This document shows positions 33,998 to 45,413 of a stretch of 64,000 nt of DNA, in pieces (positions within the stretch are counted from its first letter, which is position 1; each line of letters opens with the position of its first letter). This stretch comes from Heliocybe sulcata. Its lineage: Eukaryota; Basidiomycota; Agaricomycetes; Gloeophyllales; Gloeophyllaceae. The notes under the pieces were generated by a model, which did not search any database, was not told where the DNA came from, and worked only from the letters and a program-made list of their open reading frames with translations. The stretch lies in assembly GCA_004369045.1 (NCBI GenBank), contig ML213503.1, positions 819,343-883,342 on the forward strand. The letters run 5' to 3'. A program made the translations under genes and the position numbers.

Positions 33998-35904
33998 TTA
34001 AAGCCATGCAACTGAGACATCGACATGCGTCTCCGCGTACCAGGCATACAACTCATCAGTACAGATACCTTTCGGAAGCAGCCAAACCTCCGTGACGTCC
34101 TGGAATTCCTCGACCTCCTCCCTGGCCATGTCTCTGAGAAACACCTCAGTCGCATAGAACTTCTTGAGGGGCAGGCCCTGTTCCTTTCTTGCGACACTGA
34201 ACTCCAAAACGTAACCCAGACTGTCGTAGTTATGACATTCTAAGATCTCCAGCTTCGGGCAGAGGTGCTCGCCGGCCTGCCAGAGCCGACGATCGAATTC
34301 CACGCCGTTCCTGTCCAAACTTATGAGAGCAGAGGACACGCCCACAGAGAGGTCGGACAGCATTCCCTCATAGATGCGTTCTTCGAAAGAGAAGTCCCTG
34401 ACCTTCAGATATGTCAATTGTGGCATGGTCGAGAACATCCCCGCGAGGACGTGCGCACTGGCGTCCGAATCGGGGTGCCCCATACCTTCAAGCGTAAGGC
34501 ACTGCACCTCTGGAAATCTCCCAGTCAGCGCAGCATATAAGGGAGTGCAATCTCGAGTCTGCAGATACGATGCTACCAAGCACTTGACGTGAGGGGCATG
34601 GAATAAGGACACTATGGCCACGCAGTTCACCACCGATGATTTGGAAAGTGTGAGGATATGCAGTTTGTCCAGTCTGACAGGCTCGACAACATGGCCAGCT
34701 ATATGTAGGTTGTGATACCCAGAGCCGATTCTCAAGACTTCGATGTTCGAGCACGCGTTCAGGATGCGCGTCAACTCGGTGTCGAACATTGGCAAGTCCT
34801 TGCAATGGGTAGTTGAGAGGTCAAGGGCAGTTATATTACTGCTGAAAGTAGAATCCGCCCAATTCACGGACAGCGCATCCAGAGCGAGATTTCGAAGAGC
34901 TGGTAGCCGACTGCCCAAAAAAGGCACCGGAAGCTCGTGCTCTGACTTGGGAGGATTCGCGTTGGTCTTGGTGCGTACCCGACGCAGTTCAACACTCCGG
35001 AGATGTTTGAGGGTAGTCCCATCCTTCATGGCATCGTACAGCAATTTGAGCGCATAATCACAGACAGGATTTTCGAGGTCGATCTTCAAAGTTCGCAGCT
35101 GCCTGACCTTCGGCGCGATAAGCTGCACCACCCGGCGTACGAGCTTGGGGTCAACCAATCCGGACTCATGCGCGTGCATAGGCATACCCCAGTCCAATGG
35201 TGAGGCCGATATCCTGATATCCAAGATTACATTGGATGCGCGCTCCAGAAACGCAAGGGACTTCTGCATGCTTCTGGATGGCGGTATCAGCGTGTCGTCC
35301 TTCTTCAGCTTGAAATGTATAGAGCTCCACAATATTGGGTCTCCGATTGCTGTCGCTCGCCAATGGCGGCACACCCAGGTTAGGTAGGAGCGACTGTGCA
35401 ACGCATCGAACGAGATCTCCATGGAGAGGGCCACGTAGCGAAATATATGGGTGAGAATTTCGGAGGGAAGCTCGTTTATGGGGAATATCTTCCATAACAT
35501 CAGGTAGCGGGCGAATGAGAAACTCTCGTAGGCGTCTTCCCGACGCCAGTGGTCATGGTCCGGGATGGTGTCCATCAGATGTAGGCGATGCTTGTACTCT
35601 TGTGCGCGCTCTCGCATGGCCCGAACTTCGGCTTCATTGTATGCTCTCGTCGGCTCTTCTTCCGTCATCAATCTGTATATGAGGATGCGTGGATCCTTCC
35701 ACCTCGATCCAGGCTCGCGGGAGGAACTCCCAGGATCGGGTATGGATGGCAGCGGCGGTGGATTCTTTACACTGGGCAGCTTGTACGGGGCCTATGAAGG
35801 GCGCGTGAGCGATAATAAGGATGGCCGCACATACAACTTACAGCGGTTTTTGGCAGGATAGACGGATCGCCAACAGCGTTGCTGAAAGCATATTGCGAGT
35901 ACAT
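33998..35904 (-). CDS. F-box protein with leucine-rich repeat-like C-terminus
   Basis: Two exons. The first is 63 nt (ATG 35904, 21 codons beginning MYSQYAFSNAVGDPS). A 50-nt intron (35792-35841, GTAAGT...ATAG, phase 0) joins it to APYKLPSVKNPPPLPS and the long exon. The F-box core is INELPSEILTHIFRYVALSM with LTWVCRHWRATAIGDPILWS, typical of the many Agaricomycete F-box proteins. The remaining 400 residues alternate hydrophobic strands (LRTLKIDLENP, LRNLALDALS, VQCLTLEGMG, LTYLKVRDFSF), consistent with degenerate LRRs for substrate binding. It is a presumed SCF ubiquitin-ligase adaptor with unknown target. An internal ATG at 35668 is an alternative start. Confidence 0.85.
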
Positions 35905-36493
35905 GACTGAGTGCTCACAGGATATAGAATATGATGCAGGATAGCACGGTGGACGGTCGCCTGGCGGAGCGAGGATGTGATTCTAACATATACAGATCGG
36001 ATTCCATTCGATAAGCGCTTTTGTTCCGAAGCAAGAACACTTGGTGACCGGACATACCGGTTGTAGACTCCTTCCAGTACGAGTGGCAAGCCTGTGGCCG
36101 CTGTTCTGGGTCCAATGTGGCTGATGGTGAAAGAAGGCGCTATCATCGCAGAACAGGAAGAAAAAGGAAGGTCACCGCCCTCGAACAGTGGGACCCACAA
36201 CAGCGCGGCAGATCCTTCTTCCGTGGATCGACGTGTACTAAGATCTGTTTACGTCTTGGAGGGACGATTACCTCCAGTCATATACTGTCATATCTCGGTC
36301 GGGAGATCACACGATTTTTTTTGTTGCCCTTGGAATATTCCAGGACGAATTTTATGTCTATAGACCAACTACATTACCTATGGGGACGTCGACGGGTACG
36401 GGAGCAACAGGATTTTCGCCAATAATACTTAATAACAAAATAGCAGATGCAGTCAAGAAAGAAACATCAAGAAAGCAAGAAGTCAAGCATCTC
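35905..36493. other. Intergenic, nothing seen
   Basis: About 590 bp between the F-box gene start and the PB1 gene end, both minus strand. It contains a poly(T) run near 36316-36322. No similarity or exon-like structure recognised on either strand. Confidence 0.3.
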
Positions 36494-39188
36494 CTACTCT
36501 CTTCGCCCAGAATCCGATGCAAGGGCCAGCCCAATCAACTCATCGACAACACTCGAGACAATTTCATCTTCGTCCAAATTTCCCTCAGGGTCCCTCCTCT
36601 GTACCTGCACAGCAACTCTTGACGGCAAGGAAGAGTCCACAAATCCCATCTGCATCCAACAGGTCACTATCCATCACCAGGCAAACAAGTCATTGAGGCC
36701 TTACTTCGCTCACGCGCCTCTCGACCCGCTCCTGCATATCCCTCGGTCCCCCGCGTCTGTCACCGGAGGCGCTTCGCATATGATGACCACCTGGAATGTG
36801 GCTACCGCCGCGACCGTGAAAGGTGCGCGAGCGACGAGGGACGCTGGAAATCTCGAGGGCAGGCCAACCGCCTCTGCCGTAGCTGACCCTGCGTGGGTCG
36901 TTGGTCGTCTCGGAAGAGGGACCAGCCGCCGGAGTTTGAGCATCGGTCGCGGGGGTATTCGCTTGCTGAGAAGAGCCTGCATTCGGTTGGGCCTCAGACG
37001 GGCGTGCTGGATTATTCTCTTGAGGAACATCGCGATTCGCCTCCGTGGACTGACCTGGTACTCCACTGTAACCGAGGTTCCTGAAGTCAGCGCTGTCGTC
37101 CCTCATAACACGGGAGATCCACACTGACCTGTCCATGGACATCCCTCTTCCTCCCCTCGTTCTCCTGCGCGCATCCCTCTCGCGCCGATACCTCTCCTTC
37201 ATGGCCTTGTAAAATTCCTTCGCAGCTTCGAGCTCTGCTCTCGTCTCGTCGTGCGAGTGGAGCCCGTACATATCGATATCTTGGAATTCACCGTCGTCAT
37301 ACAGGCCAAAGTCTTCTTGGTGGTTCGGTGGTGGTCCAGCAGGAGAGCTGAACAGGCTGGACATGGGCGGCGGGAAGGGCGGGAGTGGCCTTCCATGGGG
37401 AAACGGACCGTGCATACCCATGCCGCGGAAGCCACCTCGACCTCGCATTCCTCCACGGCCCCGGCCTCCAAAGGGCGGACCAAAATGCATGTGCGGATCG
37501 AAGGGACCACCGAAAGGCCCTCCAAAGGGCGGGCGCCCTCCATCTGGGCCAGGCGGCGGGGGAGACATGCCTCTTTCGTGATGGGGAGGCGGAGGTGGTG
37601 GCGGTGGTACAGCGCCAGGCGGGGTTGGCGGACCGTTCGGGGAGTGGGGAGGCGAAAGTGGAGGCGGAGTCCCCATATACAGATCCCACGCCGGGGGATG
37701 ACCCAGGGGTGCGTGGGGAGGTGGTGGCGGCGGCATATGAGGTGGGAAAGGTGGGCCATGGTGCATCCCCGGGGGAGGAGGACCGCGGTGCATGTGAGGA
37801 GGCGAAGGCGGACCGTGGCGAGCGAAAGGATGGTGGCGGAAGTGATGATGATGGTGTCCACGCGGACCCCATCCACCCCTGCCTCTACGGAACTCTTCGC
37901 CGCGGCTTGACGGTCTCTCTAACGGGACCTCGCGGGCTTCCTCGCCGGAGGTAGCAGGGGCGGCATCGTGAGCCCTGCTCCCAATAGTCATATTGCGGAT
38001 AGCCAATGCGACGTTGTTAACAGCTTCGGTAACGCGTCTGCCAGCCTCTTCTTCAGCGGCACGGCGCACGTACGCGCCAGCCCTTCCGCCCTCAGCTTGG
38101 AACTCCATGGAGGAGCGGCGGAGCTCGCTGGCGGCGCGAGTAAGAGCTTCGCGGTGGGTGGCCCAGTAGTTACCATCGCGCGCATGCCGGACAATGGTCG
38201 ACAGTCCTTCCGCGAGCTCTGGGTGGCTGGCCAAGATAGAGGACAGGCTGTTTAGGAACGACGCAACGTCGTTGGTCAAAGATACGGTCTGGCCGGCGGA
38301 CTCGCCAGTCGCTTCCAGCGGTGGGTCGGGGGTCGTCTTCGGACTGCCTGCCTTGGCAGTAGAAGATGTGTCGGTTTCGTCTGGAAACGCCAGATTGAGT
38401 ATGATATCGCGGTTAGCACAGAGGTAGCGATAGATATTACCTGCAATGGTGCCAGGGTTTTCCGCGTCACCCTCGGCGTCGCCGAGATCGTAGACGTGGA
38501 AGGGATGCTTCTTGGGTGTCTCGTTCCCAATGACAGAGGCGGTCGAGTCTCTATCGTCGTTATCGTCGACCTCCATATCGTCTCTGGCTTTCTCTTTTCC
38601 TTTCTCGCGGGTAGGGATAGCGGGCTGAGTGGAGGCGCTGTCGCCCGTCTCAGTCTCACTCCTCTCACTGCGCTTGCTCACGTCGGCGCTATCGTTGACC
38701 TCAACGAGGAAGGCCTGGAGACTCTCAGAGTAGTCTCCGTCCATAGGACCGGGCATGAACATCCCCGCGGGGCCCATACCGCTCAGGCCCATACCCGCCA
38801 GGCCTGGGAGCCTCTCCCAATCATCCTCAACTTCGACGACATAAGTGGGGGCGGCGAAGGGGTTGCGATTAGCGCCGGACGCACGGGGGGTCTCGGGAAG
38901 GGGCTTATCAGCGTTGTCGTTGGAAAACGCACTCAAATCGTGTACGGCAAACTTGACATCGCGTCCGGACTCATGAGCGCTCTCGTAGTAATCCTGCAGC
39001 TCCTCCTGAGAGGAAAGGGTAACTTCATCGCCGTCGTTATCGACGTAGGATACAGCGACAGTGTCGACAGGAATAGAGAAGAGATTACCGATGCGTGCAG
39101 CGAGGACGTGCCAGGAGGGGCGTTCGTCGAACTTGAGACGCCTGGTGAGGCCGTCTGGGCGCGTTAGTTTGAAGTGTGTAAGGGACAT
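36494..39188 (-). CDS. PB1-domain protein with His/Pro/Gly-rich low-complexity region
   Basis: ATG 39188. Residues 1-85 form a PB1 domain with a basic cluster (LTRRLKF) and the acidic OPCA motif (VDNDGDEVTLSSQEEL), so it could bind PB1 partners from either face. A helical central region follows (SFLNSLSSILASHPELAEGL, ATHREALTRAASELRRS). About 250 residues are very rich in Pro, Gly, His, Met and Arg, with GGRGRGGMRGRGG RGG motifs. A second charged helix (ELEAAKEFYKAMKERYRRER) comes next. The main exon ends ...RRVSE. A 56-nt GTAAGG intron then joins to MGFVDSSLPSRVAVQV and DEDEIVSSVVDELIGLAL, ending at TAG 36494. PB1 plus a C-terminal helical domain recalls NBR1/p62-type adaptors, but no ZZ or NBR1 domain was seen. 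Confidence 0.75.
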
Positions 39189-39424
39189 TGAATGTTTGTT
39201 GAGTGGAAGCGCCTCAATGACGCTCGCTTATATACGGTGACCTCCTGCACAGCCACATGGTAAGCTGCGCCGCAGTCTGGACCTCTGACTCTTCTCGCAG
39301 CACTCGTCGTCTCCGCAACCCCTGCTGCGCTTAGCCGAGTCATGCAATTGAGATGTATTCGATTTTGCGCAGCAGCTCTACCCTATCCTATAATACAAGC
39401 TTATTCCTGCCGACTTCATATTAT

Positions 39425-40926
39425 TTACGCGAAAATGGCAAGCCGAGGATCAATGTCGGCAGGGTCGTTGAGCTAGGAGCACCAGGATTAGGATCTCTAA
39501 TCAATTCACAGCATGACGGACGTACCCTCAAGCCGATGTCAAGACCGCTGATCGCCTTGATTTCCTCGGGAGACAAGTCGAAGCTGTTACACTCCAAGTT
39601 CTGCACGAGACGGTCATGGTTGTTCGACTTGGGAATGACAGCTAGACCCCTCTGCGTTGCCCACCGCAGCAGGACCTGGGACGAGCCTGCCGACGGAACC
39701 GACATTGTCAGTGGGAGTCATGCGGGACATTCCAGACCCAACTCACTCTTGCCCTTCTTGTTAGCGATCTCAGCGACCATGTTGTGCTGGAGCAGACTTG
39801 CTGCGCCCTTGTGGGCGCCGAGCTCCACGTAACTCTGCGGGCCGAACGACGAGTATGCCGTGACTGCGATGCCGAGGGTCTTGCACAGCTGGATCAATGG
39901 CTCCTGGGTGAGGTATGGGTGGTGCTCGATCTGGAGCACCGCAGGCTCGTGACGTGCGTAGCGGAAGACGTCGAGGATTAGGGATCCCTGGCAGTTACTG
40001 CAATTTACGAATTTAATTCTTGTTTGCACCGGATAACTCGGTGTACAAACCTCAAACCAATGTTCTTTGCAAGACCATCATCGACGACCTTCTCCATGGC
40101 CTGCCATGTCTCGATCATCGGAGTGTTCTCTGCACCTCTGTCAGTTTCTCAGACCGCATCCAAGGTCGCGTTACTCACGAAGGTAGACCTTGCCGTCATC
40201 ACCGAACCACTCGGGAGGGTACCGGTGGTTAGGATCGACGTACTTCAGGGTGATGGGGAAGTGGATGAGGTACAGGTCGAAGTAGTCAAGGCCCCAGTCT
40301 GAGAGCTGCTTGCGGGCAAGAGCATGGACGTGCTCCTTGGCGTGGAAAGTGTTCCACAGCTAAGACAAATCAGCGGAATGTTGGGTTCAGAGCCGTCAGC
40401 GACCTGCCTTGGAGGTAATAACTAGTGTCGGAAACAGAAATCAGCATATTAGACAGTGTGGCATATTGTACGTAGAACTTACAGAGGTCTTCCCGCTTGA
40501 CCAGGCCCGCGTCGATAGCTCGACGGACACCTTCGCCGGCTTGCTTCTCATTGCCGTAGTCACCAGCACCATCGAGAAGACGGTAACCAGCCTTGATGGC
40601 GTTGAAGACGGTCTAGTGTACATTATTTACTATTGGAGCACGTTCCTACTCCGGAACGATCGGACGTACGTCTGCGCAAGTATCTTTGTTGACCTATACA
40701 CACCGATCAGCTGCGCCGTCCGCAAGCACTACTGTCTGGCATACCTTCCACAGACCAAAGCTATCCGACCGCTCATGATTAACATATATGATAAGGCATG
40801 GTATATTCACAGAGCTTACCCCACAAGAGGCATCTGTCCGACTGCATAAGCAAAGCAGATCTGACCCAAAATTACACGGAAAGATCACACCTTTTGGCTA
40901 GTTCTCTTGAGGACGATGGAAGCCAT
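39425..40926 (-). CDS. XYL1: D-xylose reductase (NAD(P)H-dependent aldo-keto reductase, AKR2)
   Basis: Twelve-codon exon 1 (40926-40891) is followed by three tiny exons: MPLVG (40820-40833), FGLWK (40745-40760) and VNKDTCAD (40670-40693). [20 protein letters not shown] then carries the catalytic Asp and Tyr. Later motifs are VTSKLWNTFH (catalytic Lys), [16 protein letters not shown] (catalytic His), [12 protein letters not shown] and [11 protein letters not shown] (NADP phosphate site). The C-terminus [15 protein letters not shown] is typical of xylose reductases (TAA 39425). It converts xylose to xylitol, the first step of fungal pentose use. A TATATATA lies 85 bp upstream of the ATG. Catalytic residues are all intact. 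Confidence 0.92.
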
Positions 40927-41644
40927 TGCGATGAGTGTAACCGGTAAGCTAGTCTGGTATGTGAAAGTACGGTGAAACCGTCTGAGGGTTGCGACGAGAT
41001 GATGGGAAGATATATATACGCACGGAGACGGAGTACCAGCGGTGTGCGGACCGGAGAGGCCAGTCCCCTCATGACTGGTTATGATAACAGGCGGACTGCT
41101 TTTGCTCAATTGGCAGTTCCCATCTCCGACATTTATCCTGCAGTTCGCCAGGTAGAGGAGGAACAGCGAGAGTTTCAAAGCAATGACGTGTTGAAGAAGA
41201 CCATGTTAACGTCAAAAGGAGCCGTGGTTGTCGAGCGCGAGAGTGTTCTGTACCGAGATTCATGCTGCGAACACTGGGATAGTCTCGTGAATGAAACTGA
41301 AGTCATTGGCAGAGAATGACATACGGAAAAGGCAAATGTCAGGAATGCAGCATGGGAATCCACCCGATGGGAACGCCCCAAACATTTGCCTTTCCTGGAT
41401 TCAAATTATTCCGTGTTCATCGTTGCCGCTGGCCATAGCGGTCGTTGGCTACTAGGCTGGTATAGGATTCGGGCCAGCTCTTGCGAATGTTCTTAAGAGC
41501 CAGCTGTACGCTATCTCGTTCGCAGCGGTGATACAGTGAGGTCAAAGGTACGCATGCCTGCCGGGTACTTGGGTCTATCCAGCTTAACACCGCGTTCAAT
41601 GTGCAGGCACGGTTAAGGGAGGCATCTCTCACTGAAACTCTGGA
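40927..41644. promoter_or_regulatory. Divergent promoter, xylose reductase / ketopantoate reductase
   Basis: About 720 bp. On the xylose reductase side there is a TATATATA at 41011-41018 (85 bp from the ATG) and a CCAAT on the minus strand at 41109-41113 (about 185 bp from the ATG). Nothing clear on the other side. Confidence 0.5.
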
Positions 41645-42898
41645 ATGCGCTTCCATGTCATAGGCCTAGGATCAATCGGTACTCTCCTCTCTTTCCATCT
41701 ACGGCGGGCCCTTGAACCGAAGCATACCATCCACCTCCTACACAAATCAAATGGCCTTGCTGAAACGGCCCGCAAAGAAGGAGGCCACATCGGAGTGGAA
41801 TATAACGGCGTTTATCTGAACGAAACAGGATATAAGCACGAAGGTTTCGACCCTACTGCTCGCATTTATCGAGAGTTGGTCAAGCAAGGCCGGGCTGCGA
41901 GAACTGCGATAGCTGGCGGAGAGGAAAGCAAACAAGTGGTAGAAATTCCTGAAGTCCCGGAGAGCACTACCATCGAGTCTCTGTTCGTTACGACCAAGGC
42001 CCACGCCGTATACAATGTCATCGAAGGCCTCCTACCCCGCCTTTCGCCCCGCTGCACCATCGTCCTCGGCGTGAACGGGATGGGCGTCTACGAAGCGCTC
42101 GTAAGTACGCTCTTCCGCAACCCCGCAACCCGCCCTCACTTCATCCTGATGTCCAACACCCACGGCGCATGGCTGAAGCGGCATGGGCACGTCGTCCATT
42201 CGGGTCCAGGCAACATACAATTTGGCCTCGTCCCGGACCCTCGAGGGCGTGACTTCGAAGGAAGCATGCACCCCGGAGGCCCCCTCAGTTCGCCGCACTC
42301 ACGCCAGCATAATCTGAACGATATCGCCCTCCCTCAGAACGACCCGCACGCCGCGGAGTACGTCTCACTCCGGAACACCGTCTACGCGCTCCTCAGCATG
42401 AAAGACCTCAAGACCACGTGGCTGCCCATGTCCGAGTTGCAAGTCGCGATGCGCAAGAAGCTCGTCGCGAACGCCGTCATCAACCCGCTCACAGCGCTGA
42501 TGAACTGCCGCAACGGCGAGGTTTTCCGGTCCGACCAGGGCATGGACATCATGAAGAAGGTCTGCAGCGAAGCTGGACAGGTGTTCTCCGCCGACATACG
42601 CTCTCAGCCGCGCGGTTTCGAGCAGCCAGAGGACGCGGCGCCGCAGGGCGATCCTGTACCCCTCGCACTGAAACAGGCGGGCTTGATCAAGAACTGCATA
42701 GGTGTCGCTAAGCAGACTGCCTCGAACTTTTCGTCGATGCTGCTCGACGTCCAGAAGGGGAAAGAGACGGAGATAGATTACATCAATGGATACCTGGTGA
42801 AATTGGGAAACAAATACGGGGTGTCGATGTTGACCACGTCCACGCTGGCTCACCTCGTCAAGATGCGAGGGCAAGTTCCTCCCAGGCCGCTGATGTAG
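41645..42898 (+). CDS. PAN5: Ketopantoate reductase (2-dehydropantoate 2-reductase family)
   Basis: A single 417-codon exon, unusual in this intron-rich window. The N-terminal Rossmann motif is MRFHVIGLGSIGTLLSFHL and the NADPH domain continues to SLFVTTKAHAVYNVI and TIVLGVNGMGVYE. The C-terminal ApbA domain holds MRKKLVANAVINPLTALMNC with the catalytic Lys and Asn, and VQKGKETEIDYINGYLVKLG, the usual pantoate-site region. The family makes pantoate for coenzyme A. Fungi have several paralogues, some with other ketoacid roles. Length is longer than bacterial PanE because of a Gly/His-rich loop around residues 190-230. Intact. Confidence 0.9.
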   Translation: MRFHVIGLGSIGTLLSFHLRRALEPKHTIHLLHKSNGLAETARKEGGHIGVEYNGVYLNETGYKHEGFDPTARIYRELVKQGRAARTAIAGGEESKQVVEIPEVPESTTIESLFVTTKAHAVYNVIEGLLPRLSPRCTIVLGVNGMGVYEALVSTLFRNPATRPHFILMSNTHGAWLKRHGHVVHSGPGNIQFGLVPDPRGRDFEGSMHPGGPLSSPHSRQHNLNDIALPQNDPHAAEYVSLRNTVYALLSMKDLKTTWLPMSELQVAMRKKLVANAVINPLTALMNCRNGEVFRSDQGMDIMKKVCSEAGQVFSADIRSQPRGFEQPEDAAPQGDPVPLALKQAGLIKNCIGVAKQTASNFSSMLLDVQKGKETEIDYINGYLVKLGNKYGVSMLTTSTLAHLVKMRGQVPPRPLM

Positions 42899-43267
42899 CT
42901 CTGCGGTGTCCCTCAGCTCTGTATGTTCGTATCAATCACTGGGACTCTGTTCCGGGACGCCTTGCAGCAGTGGCTCACAGAGACGTCTACCATGAAGGCC
43001 GCGCCGCCGCGCCAGAGGGTGTCTCGGGCTCGTCAAGAAGGCGTGTCATGTCGAAGGCGGTTTCTGACGTCTGTCTGGGGAATGCAGATGGCTGATTGTC
43101 GAGACGGGACTATGCGGGATAGGGAAGTCTCAGCACGGTATAGCATTGTCTGCAGTGTAGTACGAGGGCGTATAATAGACATTATATGTATCGATAGGCA
43201 TAATCAATTGGTACAGGATACATCTACATGGAGCAACTCTACCTGATCTAGCGTGGTAAATATTCTA
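42899..43267. other. Convergent 3' region, nothing seen
   Basis: About 370 bp between two genes that end towards each other. It holds their 3' UTRs. No gene recognised. Confidence 0.3.
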
Positions 43268-45055
43268 TTAAGACGGACGTCGTGGCACGAATCGAGTTAC
43301 ACCTCCATGCCAGTCCCGAGTCCGTCGAGCGGCTATGAGCGACATGGTCGACTCCTCAGTACCGACAAACCCAGCCCCTCCAGATTGGATGACAGCGTCA
43401 ATAAAGGTCGGGTACCTGCGACAATCTTTGAGTACAATGCCTTCTTGCCCTTCCTCATGAGCGACAACTTACCATGCGCCAAGGGTTTCAACCACCCTCT
43501 CCTTCTTAAAGTCCACCCACGTATAGCCGTGGCTCGCGACGAGGTCCCACCAGGCAGGGTCTGTCTCGTCACTGGTCATTATAACATGAGAGTTCGGTAT
43601 GGTCACTCCATCCCGCTCCAGCAGCTCCTGCTGGATCTCGCTCACTGATTCGGCTATCCGAGATACGGAGACAAAGCAGTGTATGAACGCGGGGACACCA
43701 TCTGGGATGTCCCCACAAAAGATACCGAAGTCGCCGTGCCGAGAGTGAATGGCAATGTACTGATGTTTGCGTAAGTTCCGATGCGTTGCCATTGCTCTTT
43801 AACGTACCGGTGGTATATCAGCGCTCGGAGGGACCCTCAAGGCTCGTCTGAGATAGTACATCGCGAGGTTCTCCACCTTCGAAGTCCATCTACAGTGCTT
43901 CAACACATGTCTCCACGATGGACTCCACTCGTGTTCGAATTCAAATTCCTGGTCATCGTCAATGCCGCTCCGGGTCCCATACGAGCCTTCCGAGACACAC
44001 CTCAAAAGCACCAACGAAATAGAGATAATCGAAACAAGCGACTTGCTCGTCAGGAGGAAGTGTTAAGCCTGTACGCTCCGAGGGGATGGGCGATTTCTCT
44101 CTTATGCTTCTTGCGTAGGTACCCGGGAACGTCAAGGGTGCGAGCTTCCAGAATCTCGTGTGGAAGTTGCGGCGCTCTGGAACCCAGTCCGGTACAGGTG
44201 TGTATGATATATCTGAGCTGAACAAGTTAGCGGCAAAACCGACTAAAGGGATGCAGCTTCGACACGAACCTAAGCCAATATCAAGCGGCGCTCTATTACG
44301 TCGCGGACCATCCATACGGCCATCCCCCAATGTTTGAACAACCGACCACACACTCCAGCAGCCATAGTCGTCTATTTCTTCGCTATCCGGATTTTTGACT
44401 TGGTGCCATTCCAACACAGGCAAGCCTAATTCTTTGCTTAGCCGTGGAACGTCGAATATGTCCCCGAATGGGATCGCTGGAAGCTCCCAATCGTCTCCGA
44501 CATGGTACATGGGGGTGAAAGCGGGAATAATTGGTATACGATCCGTGATCTTGGCGAGGTATATGAGATTCGCCTGCAAGACGTCAGTTACTTGCTCAGT
44601 AACGCAGTAATGCTGGTTTACCATGGTCATCACATCGTTAGCTTGATAGCCATAGGCATCAGTTCGTGCATTAATATCCACAAGGAAAGACGTACTCCAG
44701 CCTGCTCCGTAAAATGAGGTAATATATTTTGTGTCATTACGAAGATTATCTGGATAACACGTGCGGTCAACCTACAGTCCTCCACCAAGAGCTAGCAACT
44801 CGTACCTCTAAATGACTGAGTGGGAGGACCGACTAGGTAAGACAAAGGATTAAATTCATCCTCGTCCTTCACTTTCGGCTGACCGCACTGTCTCGTCTCT
44901 TCTGGGTGCGATACGAGCACTGAACGATGCTCCTCTATCGACTCTGCTGAGTGCGCCGAAAAGCCAAAGTATAGGGTCGAGGTGAGGAGGATAAATCCGA
45001 AGGCGAAAGCCAGGCGTCTCCTTCTGAGCAATACCGGCGTGTGTCGATGCTCCAT
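43268..45055 (-). CDS. O-fucosyltransferase-like type II membrane protein, copy A
   Basis: ATG 45055. A short basic cytosolic tail and a TM helix (LAFAFGFILLTSTLYFGFSA) precede the lumenal domain. FR|DNLRNDTKYITSF is split by an intron. Later parts are ANLIYLAKITDRIPIIPAFT, IFDVPRLSKELGLPVLEWH, DISYTPVPDW, FEFEHEWSPSWRHV and the hallmark YIAIHSRHGDFGIF. The C-terminus has SHVIMTSDETDPAWW and FIDAVIQSGGAGFVGTEEST, ending VPRRPS at TAA 43268. The H-x-R-x-G-D-F motif followed by a GFVGTxxSTMSL segment fits the PF10250 type of GDP-fucose O-fucosyltransferases. About eight introns. The acceptor is unknown; fucose specificity is inferred. Most similar to copies B and C in this window. Confidence 0.75.
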
Positions 45056-45413
45056 TACAAGACTATACAAGAAGATACAAAGAGATGATAGAATGAGAGG
45101 GAGTCAGAGAACAGGGACTTCACCGCGGACAAGGATGTTTCAGACCGCGTGAGTCCAGTTACAATCCGGAGCGCGGGAGGTACAGCCATGGCGTATATTA
45201 CCGTGGGCCGCTGTAGTAATCATTTTCGGAGGAGCACTGGACTCGGAGCGTGCTGTGGCGGGAGCAAGAGGTGCCTGGTGCTTCTTCCGATCGACGCGTG
45301 CAGTCTTAATCCGGACAAATTCCACAATATTATTAATCCCCTTTCGCGAAGTTAATTATCCCGGTATATTGCTACAGACTACGTTGATATAGAATACACA
45401 GACACAAGTACGA
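45056..45413. promoter_or_regulatory. Intergenic between transferase copies A and B
   Basis: About 360 bp, holding the copy A promoter and the copy B 3' end. An AT-rich ATATTATTAAT lies near 45330. No other gene. Confidence 0.3.

Noticed and set aside
33998-35671. F-box gene start at 35671
   Set aside because: That codon is TTG. An upstream exon with ATG 35904 and a good 50-nt intron keeps the frame open, with ATG 35668 as fallback.
37199-39167. Several long open frames opposite the PB1 gene
   Set aside because: High GC and low-complexity Pro/Gly/His codons keep antisense frames open; the sense frame has a PB1 domain and coherent exon ends.
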